The translations under genes and the position numbers were made by a program. From the NCBI RefSeq assembly GCF_013168275.1, contig NZ_AP019547.1, forward strand, positions 868,001 through 932,000: DNA of 64,000 nt, given 5' to 3'. Position 1 is the stretch's first letter. The number at the start of each line of letters is the position of its first letter. Shown in pieces: positions 1 to 9,751 of this stretch. Below the pieces are notes generated by a model, which saw only the letters and a program-made list of their open reading frames with translations, was not told the origin of the DNA and made no database searches. The stretch comes from Candidatus Nitrotoga sp. AM1P. GTDB lineage: Bacteria; Pseudomonadota; Gammaproteobacteria; Burkholderiales; Gallionellaceae.

Positions 1-2387
1 ATGCTGCCACCGGTAAACGTGTACTTGTAGTAGGTATGGGTCCAGCCGGTTTTACGCTGGCACATCATTTGATGAATGACGGCCATGCCGTTGTCGGTGT
101 CGATGGATTGAAAATCGAACCATTGCCTGGTGATTTATCTGGCGTGGATGCAGGCGGCAATCGAGTGGAATTTAGCCCGATATACGATGCAAGTATATTG
201 ACAGAACCACTGGATAATCGGGTTATGGCCGGTTTTGGCGGGGTGGCCGAATACGGTATTACGGTTCGATGGGATAAGAATTTTCTCAAAATCATTCGCC
301 TGCTGCTGGAGCGGCGCGCACAATTCGCGCTGTTCGGCGGAGTGCGTTTTGGCGGAACCATTACTGCTGAAAGTGCTTTTGAGCTGGGTTTCGATCATAT
401 TGCACTAGCTGCGGGTGCTGGTCGTCCGACATTGCTCGATATACCAAACGGTATGGCATGCGGTGTTCGCACTGCGTCAGATTTTCTTATGGCATTACAA
501 TTGACGGGGGCCGCCAAGCCTGACTCCATCGCTAACATGCAAGTCCGCTTGCCAGTTGTGGTAATCGGCGGTGGCTTGACCGCAATTGATACTGCCACGG
601 AATCACTTGCCTATTACCCGGTGCAAGTTGAGAAATTTCTTTGCCGCTATGAAATGCTGGTAGCAGAAAAAGGTGAGGCGACATTGCGCAGCATGTGGTC
701 GGCTTCTGAAGCAATTATAGGCGATGAATTTTTGAGTCATGCTCGGGCTATACGCGCGGAGCGGGCCCTAGCCTCGATCGAAGGACGTAACCCCAATATT
801 CTTCAGCTTATCAAATCATGGGGGGGCGTCACTTTGGCCTATCGCAAGCGCCTGATCGACAGCCCTTCATATACCCTCAATCATGAAGAAGTAGAAAAAG
901 CTCTGGAGGAAGGAATTTATTTTGCCGAAGGCTTGACCCCAGTGCGGGTAGAAGTGGATGCAAATGGCGATGCGACCGCCATGGTGGTGATGAACCAGAT
1001 ATTAGATGCCGAGGGCGCCTGGCAGAAAGCCGGGCAAATACACCTGCCGGCGCGCACCATCTTTGTAGCTGCGGGCACCCAACCGAACACAGTGCTGGCA
1101 CGCGAATTTCCAGAATACTTCAAGCTTGATGGACGTTACTTCCAGGCATGTGACGAACAGGGGGAACCAGTAAGACCAGAGCGTAGCAATGCCAAGCCGG
1201 CCAAGGCACACGTGCTGCAGTACAAGTACCATGATGGTCGTTTCGTCAGCTTTTTCGGTGACTTGCATCCTTCATATTCCGGTAACGTAGTCAAGGCCAT
1301 GGGCAGTGCGAAGCAGGGTTATCCGGTGCTCAGCAAGGTGCTGTCACAGGTTGCCGCTGCAGCCAAAGAGAATAATCAAGAATTTCTTGCACGCCTGGGC
1401 AACGATCTGCGCGCCACCATACATCAAGTGGTTCGTCTTACCCCTAATATTGTCGAAGTGATCGTCAAAGCCCCTGCCGCGGCGCGCAGCTTTCAACCGG
1501 GGCAGTTTTACCGTCTGCAGAATTACGAGACTCATGCCGCACAAGTCGAGGGTACGCGCATGGTTATGGAAGGTTTAGCCCTGACCGGCGCCTGGGTTGA
1601 TGCCGAGCAAGGCTTGCTCTCTACTATTGTGCTGGAAATGGGCGGCTCATCGCAGTTATGTACCATGCTGAAGCCCGGTGAACCGGTAGTACTTATGGGG
1701 CCAACTGGTACGCCCACTGAGATTGCTCCGGGGGAAATAGTGTTGCTGGCTGGTGGAGGCTTGGGCAACGCCGTACTATTTTCCATCGGCAAGGCATTCC
1801 GTAGCGTCGGCTCTAAAGTACTTTACTTTGCCGGCTACAAAAAAATGATAGACCGCTACAAAGTAGACGATATCGAAATGGCCGCCGATGTAGTGATTTG
1901 GTGCAGCGATGAAGCGCCCGGATTTATACCAAATCGTCCCCAAGACCGAACTTATGTAGGTAATATCGTGCAGGCCATCAAAGCCTATGCCAGCGGTGAA
2001 TTGGGCCAGCCAGACATCGCGGTGAATCAGGTCGATCGCATCATTGCGATTGGTTCAGACAGGATGATGGCCGCAGTTGCAGCGGCCCGTCATAACGAAC
2101 TGAAACCCTATATGAAACCGGATCACCACGCCTTTGGTTCCATCAATTCACCCATGCAATGCATGATGAAAGAGATTTGCGGTCAGTGCATTCAGGAGCA
2201 CTTCGATATTTCGACCGGGGAAAAAACCTATGTATTTTCCTGTTTCAACCAAGATCAGAGACTAGACTGCGTAAATTTCCCCGGGTTGAATGCCCGGCTC
2301 AAGCAAAATACCGTGCAGGAAAAACTTACCGCACAATGGATAGCGCATTGCCTGGAACAAGATGACATATTGACAGGCACATCTTGA
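1..2387 (+). CDS. FAD/NAD(P)-binding oxidoreductase, NfnAB-like fusion (5' partial)
   Basis: The reading frame is open from the first base, and the residues before the first ATG (position 36) already form the strand leading into the dinucleotide-binding loop GMGPAG, so the true start lies upstream of the window. The N-terminal ~450 residues are GltD/NfnB-like, with a second nucleotide-binding motif GGGLTAID near residue 175. The last ~300 residues are PyrK/ferredoxin-reductase-like: an FAD-binding segment (FQPGQFYRLQ), a glycine-rich NAD(P) segment (LAGGGLGNAVLFSIG), and a C-terminal cysteine cluster with CMMKEICGQC and later cysteines, as in the [2Fe-2S] site of PyrK. NfnA and NfnB are usually separate subunits of ferredoxin:NADP+ oxidoreductase; a fusion of both is inferred here. 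A terminator and then the transhydrogenase genes follow, which fits a redox-balancing role. The substrate pair is not determined by sequence. Confidence 0.75.
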   Translation, partial: AATGKRVLVVGMGPAGFTLAHHLMNDGHAVVGVDGLKIEPLPGDLSGVDAGGNRVEFSPIYDASILTEPLDNRVMAGFGGVAEYGITVRWDKNFLKIIRLLLERRAQFALFGGVRFGGTITAESAFELGFDHIALAAGAGRPTLLDIPNGMACGVRTASDFLMALQLTGAAKPDSIANMQVRLPVVVIGGGLTAIDTATESLAYYPVQVEKFLCRYEMLVAEKGEATLRSMWSASEAIIGDEFLSHARAIRAERALASIEGRNPNILQLIKSWGGVTLAYRKRLIDSPSYTLNHEEVEKALEEGIYFAEGLTPVRVEVDANGDATAMVVMNQILDAEGAWQKAGQIHLPARTIFVAAGTQPNTVLAREFPEYFKLDGRYFQACDEQGEPVRPERSNAKPAKAHVLQYKYHDGRFVSFFGDLHPSYSGNVVKAMGSAKQGYPVLSKVLSQVAAAAKENNQEFLARLGNDLRATIHQVVRLTPNIVEVIVKAPAAARSFQPGQFYRLQNYETHAAQVEGTRMVMEGLALTGAWVDAEQGLLSTIVLEMGGSSQLCTMLKPGEPVVLMGPTGTPTEIAPGEIVLLAGGGLGNAVLFSIGKAFRSVGSKVLYFAGYKKMIDRYKVDDIEMAADVVIWCSDEAPGFIPNRPQDRTYVGNIVQAIKAYASGELGQPDIAVNQVDRIIAIGSDRMMAAVAAARHNELKPYMKPDHHAFGSINSPMQCMMKEICGQCIQEHFDISTGEKTYVFSCFNQDQRLDCVNFPGLNARLKQNTVQEKLTAQWIAHCLEQDDILTGTS

Positions 2388-2417
2388 TGATAAAATTATC
2401 TAATTATGGGTTCATGT

Positions 2418-2440
2418 GCCCGGTATACCCGGGCCTTTTT
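2418..2440 (+). terminator. Intrinsic terminator between oxidoreductase and pntAA
   Basis: GCCCGG (2418-2423) pairs with CCGGGC (2429-2434) around a 5-nt loop and is followed by five T (2436-2440). It sits 31 nt past the stop codon of the upstream gene and just before the ribosome binding site of pntAA, so some read-through or an attenuator role is possible. Confidence 0.6.
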
Positions 2441-2457
2441 AAAAGGGGAGATGTTTC

Positions 2458-3582
2458 ATGCGTATAGGTATTCCTACGGAAACGCACGCAGGTGAAACAC
2501 GTGTCGCGGCAACACCCGAAACGGTAAAAAAAATGCTGGCCGCTGGTCATGCGGTCATGGTGCAGCGGGGTGCCGGAGCAGGAGCGAGCATTCCCGACGC
2601 AGACTATCAGGCATCAGGTGCCACCTTGGTCAGCGCCGCGGAAGTTTATGCTCAAGCGGAGATCATGCTTAAAGTGAAAGCTCCGACTGGAGACGAGCTG
2701 GCAAAGCTGGCCGCCAAAACTGTGTTAATCGGTTTACTTTCACCTTCTCAGGCGGATTTGGTTGCAGCCTACGCCAAGCAGGGCATCACCGCTTTTGCCA
2801 TGGAAAAGCTGCCGCGGACGTCACGCGCGCAAGCTATGGATGTTCTGTCTTCGCAAGCTAACATTGCCGGGTATAAGGCAGTGCTGGTGGCGGCTAATTT
2901 ATATAAACGGTTTATGCCGATGTTAATGACGGCTGCCGGTACGGTGAAGGCTGCACGCGTAGTGATATTAGGTGTGGGTGTGGCTGGTTTGCAAGCTATC
3001 GCTACCGCCAAGCGCATGGGTGCGATAATTGAGGCCTCCGATGTGCGTCCTGCTGTAAAAGAACAAGTGGAGTCCTTGGGTGCCAAATTCATTGATGTAT
3101 CTTATGAAACGGATGAGGAGCGTGAAATTGCCCAAGGCGTTGGCGGTTATGCCCGCCCCATGCCCGCCAGTTGGATGAATCGTCAAAAGGTGGAGGTTGC
3201 CAAACGTGTGGCACAAGCAGATATTGTCATTACCACTGCCTTGATTCCCGGTAAAACCGCACCAGTGCTGGTAACTGAAGATATGGTCAAATCCATGAAG
3301 CCAGGTTCCGTGATCGTGGATATGGCTGTTGAAGCAGGCGGCAATTGCCCATTGTCCGAGTTAGGAAAAACGGTGGTTAAACATGGCATCACGTTGGTGG
3401 GTGAAGACAACCTGCCTGCTTTGGTTGCTGCGGATGCCAGTGCTTTATATGCACGCAATCTATTGAATTTCCTAAATTTACTATGCGATCCCAAAAACGG
3501 CGGGAAGACGAATATTAATCGTACTGACGACATTATCGCCGGATCGCTGTTGTGTATCGACGGAGAAGTGGTTATTAAATAA
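2458..3582 (+). CDS. pntAA: NAD(P) transhydrogenase subunit alpha, part 1 (NAD-binding domain I)
   Basis: A 374-residue soluble domain I of the proton-translocating NAD(P)+ transhydrogenase, which binds NAD(H) on the cytoplasmic side and transfers hydride to NADP+ bound by PntB. The start MRIGIPTETHAGETRVAATPE is typical of the alanine dehydrogenase/PntA fold, and the Rossmann motif GVGVAGLQAIATAKRMGA appears near residue 170. The length matches the split form (three polypeptides, as in Rhodospirillum rubrum), not the 510-residue E. coli PntA. The strong ribosome binding site AGGGGAG lies 7 nt before the ATG. The membrane part is encoded next as pntAB. Confidence 0.95.
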   Translation: MRIGIPTETHAGETRVAATPETVKKMLAAGHAVMVQRGAGAGASIPDADYQASGATLVSAAEVYAQAEIMLKVKAPTGDELAKLAAKTVLIGLLSPSQADLVAAYAKQGITAFAMEKLPRTSRAQAMDVLSSQANIAGYKAVLVAANLYKRFMPMLMTAAGTVKAARVVILGVGVAGLQAIATAKRMGAIIEASDVRPAVKEQVESLGAKFIDVSYETDEEREIAQGVGGYARPMPASWMNRQKVEVAKRVAQADIVITTALIPGKTAPVLVTEDMVKSMKPGSVIVDMAVEAGGNCPLSELGKTVVKHGITLVGEDNLPALVAADASALYARNLLNFLNLLCDPKNGGKTNINRTDDIIAGSLLCIDGEVVIK

Positions 3583-3657
3583 ATACTTTAACCCCTCCCC
3601 TCTGAAAATGAGCTGGGAAAGGTTAAGGCTTGCCAATCTCAACATAGGAGTTTTGAA

Positions 3658-3954
3658 ATGAGTAGTGCAATTGATCCTGTCATTATCAATCTGACCGTAT
3701 TCGTATTGGCCGTGGTGGTCGGCTATCACGTGGTATGGAATGTCACGCCTGCGCTACATACACCGCTAATGGCAGTGACCAACGCAATTAGCGGCATTAT
3801 CATCGTCGGTGCCATGTTGGCGGCGGGACCTGAGCAACTCGACGCCGGCACAGTAATGGGGCTAGTCGCAGTTATGTTGGCGGCAATTAATGTATTCGGT
3901 GGTTTTCTGGTAACACAGCGCATGCTGAGCATGTTCAAAAAGAAAAATAAATAA
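3658..3954 (+). CDS. pntAB: NAD(P) transhydrogenase subunit alpha, part 2 (membrane)
   Basis: A 98-residue membrane subunit corresponding to the C-terminal transmembrane helices of PntA in the split transhydrogenase. Three hydrophobic segments are visible (about residues 8-28, 36-57 and 62-85), with the conserved sequence [15 protein letters not shown] in the middle. ATAGGAG precedes the ATG. It lies 75 nt after pntAA and 150 nt before pntB, whose leader contains a short inverted repeat (AGCATC/GATGCT near 4044-4057). It forms the proton channel together with PntB. Confidence 0.93.
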   Translation: MSSAIDPVIINLTVFVLAVVVGYHVVWNVTPALHTPLMAVTNAISGIIIVGAMLAAGPEQLDAGTVMGLVAVMLAAINVFGGFLVTQRMLSMFKKKNK

Positions 3955-4104
3955 ACTCAGAACGTTGATGCTTAAACGCAAAGAGGCACAGCGGAGCGAT
4001 ATCAGCCATTAATTTTGAATAGCTCCCTAGTTTATTTGTTGAGCATCACGATGCTTCACCTCATTTGCGAGGTAAAGTAGTTACAAAATAATCAAGGAAA
4101 AATT

Positions 4105-5457
4105 ATGTCGGCAAATTTTGTTGCATTAGCCTATTTGATCGCCGCAGTTCTATTTATCCTGGCGCTGAAAGGCTTGAGTTCTCCCATTTCCGCACGGCGC
4201 GGAAATATGTTTGGCATGATAGGCATGGCTATTGCGGTGCTCACCACACTGACCATCACTCAGAACCTGATTTATATCGCGCTTGCCATCATCGTGGGCG
4301 GAGCGATAGGTGCGGTAGTCGCCCGGCACATTCAAATGACTGCCATGCCGGAATTGGTGGCGGCAATGCACTCGCTGGTCGGTCTGGCAGCGGTGCTGGT
4401 CGCCATGTCCGCGTTTTATAATCCAATTGCCTACGGCATTTCACCGCTGCACGTCAGCAACCTGATTGAATTATTCATCGGTACGTTTGTTGGTGCGATT
4501 ACATTCACCGGTTCCATCATCGCTTTCGGCAAACTGTCCGGCAAGCTCGGCAGCAAGCCGCTGCATTTTGCTGGGCAGCACTGGTTTAACTTGTTTCTGG
4601 GTGTTGTGATGATCGCCTTCGGCATCATGTTCATTTTCACGCAAAGCTGGGTGCCATTCCTGATCATGATTGCCTTGGCACTATCGCTGGGTGTATTACT
4701 GATTTTGCCGATTGGCGGAGCGGACATGCCCGTTGTGGTATCCATGCTTAACTCTTATTCCGGATGGGCGGCGGCGGGCATTGGCTTTACCCTGAATAAT
4801 AATATGCTGATTATCGCCGGTTCATTAGTCGGCAGCTCTGGTGCGATTCTTTCTTACATTATGTGTAAGGCAATGAACCGCTCTTTCTTCAATGTAATTC
4901 TTGGTGGCTTTGGTGGTGGTGAGGGTACCGTGGGAGCAGGAGAGGTCGAGCAGCGGCCGGTACGTAGCGGTAGTGCGGATGACGCTGCGTTCCTGATGGG
5001 CAATGCGGATAGCGTCATCATCGTGCCGGGCTATGGTCTGGCGGTGGCGCGGGCGCAACATGCAATCAACGAAATGGCTGACCATTTGATCAAGAATGGC
5101 GTCAAAGTGCGTTATGCCATCCATCCTGTGGCCGGACGTATGCCGGGCCACATGAACGTATTGCTGGCTGAGGCTGAGGTACCTTACGATCAAGTATTTG
5201 AAATGGACGAGATCAATAACGAATTTGCCGATACTGATGTGGTGCTGGTCATCGGTGCCAACGACGTGGTAAATCCTGCAGCCAAGACCGACCCGAACTC
5301 CCCTATTTATGGCATGCCGATCATTGATGCGCACAAGGCGCGTACTATTCTGGTAGTCAAACGCAGTATGGCTGTCGGCTATGCTGGACTGGACAATGAT
5401 TTGTTCTATTTAGACAAAACCATGATGGTATTTGGCGATGCCAAAAAAGTAGGTTAA
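4105..5457 (+). CDS. pntB: NAD(P) transhydrogenase subunit beta
   Basis: A 450-residue PntB. The N-terminal ~260 residues hold eight or nine hydrophobic helices (domain II, proton translocation). The C-terminal domain III binds NADP(H), with the motif GYGLAVARAQHA and the later stretches HPVAGRMPGHMNVLLAEA and GANDVVNPAA, all characteristic of the family. Length is as expected. AAGGAAAA lies just upstream of the ATG. The operon ends at the strong hairpin downstream. Main role: NADPH supply driven by the proton gradient. Confidence 0.96.
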   Translation: MSANFVALAYLIAAVLFILALKGLSSPISARRGNMFGMIGMAIAVLTTLTITQNLIYIALAIIVGGAIGAVVARHIQMTAMPELVAAMHSLVGLAAVLVAMSAFYNPIAYGISPLHVSNLIELFIGTFVGAITFTGSIIAFGKLSGKLGSKPLHFAGQHWFNLFLGVVMIAFGIMFIFTQSWVPFLIMIALALSLGVLLILPIGGADMPVVVSMLNSYSGWAAAGIGFTLNNNMLIIAGSLVGSSGAILSYIMCKAMNRSFFNVILGGFGGGEGTVGAGEVEQRPVRSGSADDAAFLMGNADSVIIVPGYGLAVARAQHAINEMADHLIKNGVKVRYAIHPVAGRMPGHMNVLLAEAEVPYDQVFEMDEINNEFADTDVVLVIGANDVVNPAAKTDPNSPIYGMPIIDAHKARTILVVKRSMAVGYAGLDNDLFYLDKTMMVFGDAKKVG

Positions 5458-5480
5458 TACTTGATTTCATTTAAGAATAA

Positions 5481-5509
5481 TATCCCGGCTTACCGGGATA
5501 TTTATTTTA
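5481..5509 (+). terminator. Intrinsic terminator after pntB
   Basis: A perfect 8-bp stem, TATCCCGG (5481-5488) with CCGGGATA (5493-5500), a 4-nt loop and a T-rich tail (TTTATTTT), 24 nt after the pntB stop codon. Confidence 0.85.
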
Positions 5510-5852
5510 GACATCTCTAAATAACGCCGAGCTTTGCAAATATCTTCTAACATAGTCAATATTTTAAACAACGCAATTCAGCAGAGAAGATAAAACCTGG
5601 ATTGTAGAAATACCCTAAATTACATTGGGTCCCAGAACCCATGTCACATAAAAAACCGAATTACATATGCATTCAGGAAGTCATGGAGGGCTTTAAAGTA
5701 CTTCTACAGATTGTCGTAAGGTAATATTCAAGATAATTATCCATGAGATACAAAAAGTGATTTTTAAAAGACCCCTAGAGTAATTATGTTCAGCGTTCAG
5801 CCACACTACAGTTATGGAGTTTTCATACAAAATATGATACTAAATTATTAAC
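5510..5852. other. Intergenic leader of the GGDEF/EAL gene
   Basis: An AT-rich stretch of about 340 bases with no open frame or transposase remnant that I can recognise. It presumably carries the promoter of the following plus-strand gene, but no convincing -35/-10 pair could be picked by eye. Confidence 0.4.
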
Positions 5853-8800
5853 GTGGTGAAGCCATCCACTGCATCACGCATTAATCCTATTCAGCAGCTA
5901 TTATCATGGTCTCCTGCTATCCGATTTCTACCATGGTTGGTAGTAATTGTTTCTTTAGCTGTAACCCATCAGTTGTGGAGGAATGCGCACTACGAAGCTA
6001 TACGGGAATTGCAATATGATTTCAATTTCCGTTTACTCGATGTCAACAACCGCATTGAACAACGCATGCAATCTTATGAACAAGCATTGCGGGGTACACA
6101 AGGTTTATTCGCAGCTTCCATCAGCGTAGAGCGCAACGAATTTCATGCCTATATCGTTGCTCAACATATTGTAGAGAGCTTCCCTGGTATACAAGGTGTG
6201 GGGTTTTCGCTGGTCACCCCTACGACCAAACAAGATAAACACACTGCCACCTCCTCCAAAGAAAGCTTCCCCGTATACCCTAACCCTCCTAATGAGAAGC
6301 AAAAAATCACCACCTCAATCGTCTACATCGAGCCATTCTCAGAGGGTAATCGACATACGTTTGGTTACAACATGTATTCCGATCCTGTGCGGCGCACCGC
6401 AATGGAGCAAGCGCGTGACAACAATAAAGCCGTTATCACTGGCAAGACGAAACTGATACAGGAAAATAGCGAAAGCGCGCAGACTGGTTTTCTGATGTAT
6501 CTGCCTATCTATAAAAACGGGACACCCTACGCAACCTTGGCTGAGCGTCGTACCAATCTTGTTGGCTGGGTCTTTGCTCTGTTTCGGATGGATGATCTTA
6601 TGCGTGGCATTCTCGGTACGAGCATTTCTGACATCGACATCAAAATCTACGATGGCGAGGAGATGTCGAGTAAGACGCTCATGCATACAACCGACAACAC
6701 CAATAAAAACGACATCAAAAGGGACTCACTTTTTCATGCTTCAAAGCACCTTGAAATTGCTGGCCACACCTGGACAATGGCTATTAGCTCCCTCCCCAAC
6801 TTTGAGGCGCAGCTAGTCAAAGAAAAGGCTCAATCCATTGTTGTGGTTGGCTTAGCTGTAAGTATATTGCTGGGGCTACTCACAGGATTGCTGGTGCAGG
6901 GCCGAGAACGCGCTCTTCGAACTGCGCGAAAAATGAATGAACGATTAATCGAGAGCGAGGAACGTTTACGCCTTAGTCTGATGTATGGCGAAATCGGCAC
7001 TTGGGATTGGGATGTTTGTACTAACGAACTATATTGGTGCGATCATATTTCTGTTCTTATGGCCTGTCCTGCAGGAAAACAAAATGGTACTTATGAAGAT
7101 TTCCTGAGCAGCATACATCCTGATGACCGTCAGTATATGATCAATTCCATGAATAGCTGTGTTAAAGAAAGCACTAAATACAACATAGAGCACCGAGTTA
7201 TTTGGCCAGATGGCACGGTACGCTGGTTACATCAACGCGGTGGGGTGATACGCGATACAGACGGAACTCCGCTGAAGATGCTGGGTGTGGTCCAGGATGT
7301 GACCACCAAAAAGCTGGAGGAAATGGAACTGGTGGAAATCGACACCAGATTGCACACCATCATTGATGCTGCCCCAGACGCCGTGGTGTTAATGAATTCC
7401 GATGGCTTACTCACGGGCTGGAATGGTCAGGCAGAAAAGATTTTTGGCTGGGTCAGGGAAGAAGCCATCGGACACATGCTGCACGATTTGATTATCCCGC
7501 CGCAGTATCGTAATGCGCATATTCAGGGCTTGAAACATTTTTTAGCTTCCGGCAAGGGAGCCGTCCTGAATAAACGTATAGAAATAACAGGTTTACATCG
7601 CGATGGCCATCAATTTGCCATCGAATTAGCAATATCTCCGGTCAAACAAAAGGGCAAATATGAATTTTGCGCTTTCATCCACGACATCACAGCACGCAAG
7701 AAAACTCAAAGTTTGCTGCTGCATGCCAAAGAAGACGCCGAGCGAAGTTCCGCAGAGTTAATCAGCTATATCCAGGCAATTGACCAGCATGCCCTCGTCT
7801 CCGTTGCCGATCCTTCCGGGCGCATCATCCAGGCCAATGACAAGTTTTGTGAAGTCAGCGGCTACAGCCGGGAAGAGATGCTCGGCCATGACCACCGTAT
7901 TATTAATTCTGGGGCGCATCCAAGCGCTTTTTTCGTCGAGATGTGGACTACCATCGCCAGTGGTGACATCTGGCGTGGTGAAATTTGTAACCGCGCAAAA
8001 AACGGTGAACTGTATTGGGTGGATAGCACTATCGTGCCACTCAAAGATGCGAACGGGCAAATTGTACGTTACATATCGGTCAGGGTTGACATCACCAAAC
8101 GCAAGGAATCTGAGCAGCACATTCAATCTCTTGCCTACTACGATGTATTGACTGGCCTGCCCAACCGCACCTTGCTGCATGACCGTCTTGGCCAGTTGAT
8201 CGCTGAATCACATCGCGACCAGCAGAAATTTGCACTGCTATTCATCGATCTTGATCGCTTTAAATATGTAAACGATTCGATGGGGCATGCAGTGGGCGAC
8301 AAGTTATTGCAGGTAGTCGCACTGCGTTTGCAAGAATGTGTGCGCGAAGTAGATACCGTATCACGTATCAGTGGTGACGAATTTATCGTATTACTGCGTG
8401 AGACAGAGGCAAAAGGTGCGGCACGTGTGGCTAACAAAATACTCAAAGCGCTGACGACTCCTTGTGATGTGGGCACTCTGCAAATCGCCACCCATGCCAG
8501 CATCGGCATCAGTATCTACCCTGACAATGCGGATAGTCAAGACGAAATCAATACGTTGATCAAGCATGCTGACGTGGCGATGTATCGTGTAAAAGCCGAG
8601 GGCCGCAGCAATTTCCTGTTTTTTGCGCCAGAAATGAATTTTCGCGCCAATAAATTATTTTCTATGGAAAATGATCTGCGCTTGGCATTGGAACGCAATG
8701 AATTTATATTGCATTATCAACCCCAGGCGAATTTGATCAGCGGAATGGTGTGCGGTGCAGAGGCATTACTGCGCTGGAAACATCCAGCAAAAGGCTTTGT

Positions 8801-9431
8801 TACGCCAGCAGAATTTGTTCCTGTGGCCGAAGAGACCGGGCAGATTATACCTATAGGTGAATGGGTGTTGCGCACAGCTTGCGCACAATTAGCTGCATGG
8901 AGGCGACAAGGGATGTCCATATTCCCGATATCTATAAATTTATCTATCAGTCAATTGCGTCAGCCACAACTGGCGCAATTGATCATCGCTGTACTAGAAG
9001 AAACGGGGCTGCATCCAAAGGACTTGGAGTTGGAAATTACCGAAGGCGTCATGATGAACGAGGCTCAAGCGTCAATGGCTTTCCTGACCCAGATGCATGA
9101 ATTGGGAGTGCAATTAGCCATAGATGATTTCGGCACGGGTTATTCTAGCCTTAGTTACTTGAAGAAAATGCCACTCGATCGACTGAAGGTGGATCAATCT
9201 TTCGTACGTGACGTCGCTACTGATGAAAATGATGCGGCTATCGTTCGGTCCATCATTAGTCTGGGCCACCAGTTTAAATTACAGGTCATTGCGGAAGGAG
9301 TAGAAACGTTGGAACAACTGGATTTCTTGCGTGTTCGAGGCTGCGATGAAATTCAAGGTTATTATTATAGCCGTCCTCTGCCAGCTGAAGAATTTGCGAT
9401 ATTTATCAATGGTAATCCAGTGCTGGATTAG
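5853..9431 (+). CDS. CHASE-PAS-PAS-PAS-GGDEF-EAL c-di-GMP turnover protein
   Basis: A 1192-residue inner-membrane protein. A transmembrane helix (about 25-42) and a second one (about 327-350) bracket a periplasmic CHASE-type sensor domain. Three PAS domains follow (about 365-490, 500-620 and 635-755; the third resembles a PAS with PAC tail ending in DITKRKESEQ). The GGDEF domain has SGDEF at 840-844, with an RxxD inhibitory-site sequence (REVD) five residues before it. The EAL domain begins with the signature EALLRW at 970 and contains DDFGTGYSSLSYL. Both catalytic signatures are therefore present; the Ser in place of the first Gly is a tolerated variant in the family. The start is GTG (tandem GTG GTG); no strong ribosome binding site is visible. 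It may synthesise and/or degrade c-di-GMP in response to an unknown periplasmic ligand. Confidence 0.93.
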   Translation: MVKPSTASRINPIQQLLSWSPAIRFLPWLVVIVSLAVTHQLWRNAHYEAIRELQYDFNFRLLDVNNRIEQRMQSYEQALRGTQGLFAASISVERNEFHAYIVAQHIVESFPGIQGVGFSLVTPTTKQDKHTATSSKESFPVYPNPPNEKQKITTSIVYIEPFSEGNRHTFGYNMYSDPVRRTAMEQARDNNKAVITGKTKLIQENSESAQTGFLMYLPIYKNGTPYATLAERRTNLVGWVFALFRMDDLMRGILGTSISDIDIKIYDGEEMSSKTLMHTTDNTNKNDIKRDSLFHASKHLEIAGHTWTMAISSLPNFEAQLVKEKAQSIVVVGLAVSILLGLLTGLLVQGRERALRTARKMNERLIESEERLRLSLMYGEIGTWDWDVCTNELYWCDHISVLMACPAGKQNGTYEDFLSSIHPDDRQYMINSMNSCVKESTKYNIEHRVIWPDGTVRWLHQRGGVIRDTDGTPLKMLGVVQDVTTKKLEEMELVEIDTRLHTIIDAAPDAVVLMNSDGLLTGWNGQAEKIFGWVREEAIGHMLHDLIIPPQYRNAHIQGLKHFLASGKGAVLNKRIEITGLHRDGHQFAIELAISPVKQKGKYEFCAFIHDITARKKTQSLLLHAKEDAERSSAELISYIQAIDQHALVSVADPSGRIIQANDKFCEVSGYSREEMLGHDHRIINSGAHPSAFFVEMWTTIASGDIWRGEICNRAKNGELYWVDSTIVPLKDANGQIVRYISVRVDITKRKESEQHIQSLAYYDVLTGLPNRTLLHDRLGQLIAESHRDQQKFALLFIDLDRFKYVNDSMGHAVGDKLLQVVALRLQECVREVDTVSRISGDEFIVLLRETEAKGAARVANKILKALTTPCDVGTLQIATHASIGISIYPDNADSQDEINTLIKHADVAMYRVKAEGRSNFLFFAPEMNFRANKLFSMENDLRLALERNEFILHYQPQANLISGMVCGAEALLRWKHPAKGFVTPAEFVPVAEETGQIIPIGEWVLRTACAQLAAWRRQGMSIFPISINLSISQLRQPQLAQLIIAVLEETGLHPKDLELEITEGVMMNEAQASMAFLTQMHELGVQLAIDDFGTGYSSLSYLKKMPLDRLKVDQSFVRDVATDENDAAIVRSIISLGHQFKLQVIAEGVETLEQLDFLRVRGCDEIQGYYYSRPLPAEEFAIFINGNPVLD

Positions 9432-9508
9432 GATTGGATCTAATTTTTAGCTACCTTATTCAAACAGTATTGGTCTGAAGCTGTTGGCATTAGCGGGCTG
9501 GTCGACAC

Positions 9509-9602
9509 AATCCACAGCACATCAATAATGTCCACAGTCACAAGACCGATGTCGGCGATGCGCAATGGCTGGCGATAGCCAGCTTTCTGCTCGCCCAAAT
9601 GG
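9509..9602 (+). pseudogene. IS110-family transposase remnant
   Basis: In one frame the stretch reads NPQHINNV followed by HKTDVGDAQWLA, which matches the conserved N-terminal DEDD-type motif (KTDxxDAxWLA) of IS110-family transposases. Only about 31 residues survive and no ends are recognisable, so this is a decayed fragment lying between the GGDEF/EAL gene and the minus-strand genes that follow. Confidence 0.6.
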
Positions 9603-9631
9603 GGGATTTTTCACGTAACACTTTATAGACA

Positions 9632-9751
9632 TCAAGAGAGCCAGTGTGACGGGAAAACAATAAGGGTGAGCACGACGATAAGCACACAAATCGCGATGAT
9701 AACTAAAATCAGCACGATGAAAGCCCAGATGCTACGCCATATACTATTCAT
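9632..9751 (-). CDS. Putative 39-residue single-pass membrane protein
   Basis: A short frame opening with MNSIWRSIWAFIVL; almost the whole chain is one hydrophobic helix (IVLILVIIAICVLIVVLTLIV), flanked by Arg at the N side and a short polar tail FPSHWLS. Its ATG overlaps the stop codon of the upstream VC0807-type gene by 8 nt (ATGAATAG), suggesting translational coupling. The ribosome binding site is weak and I do not recognise a family. It could be a chance frame, but the composition and overlap make a real small membrane protein plausible. Confidence 0.4.
   Translation of the reverse strand: MNSIWRSIWAFIVLILVIIAICVLIVVLTLIVFPSHWLS

Noticed and set aside
4825..5334. Open frame of 169 codons antisense to pntB
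   Set aside because: Shadow of the well-supported pntB; His/Arg-rich and without domain features.
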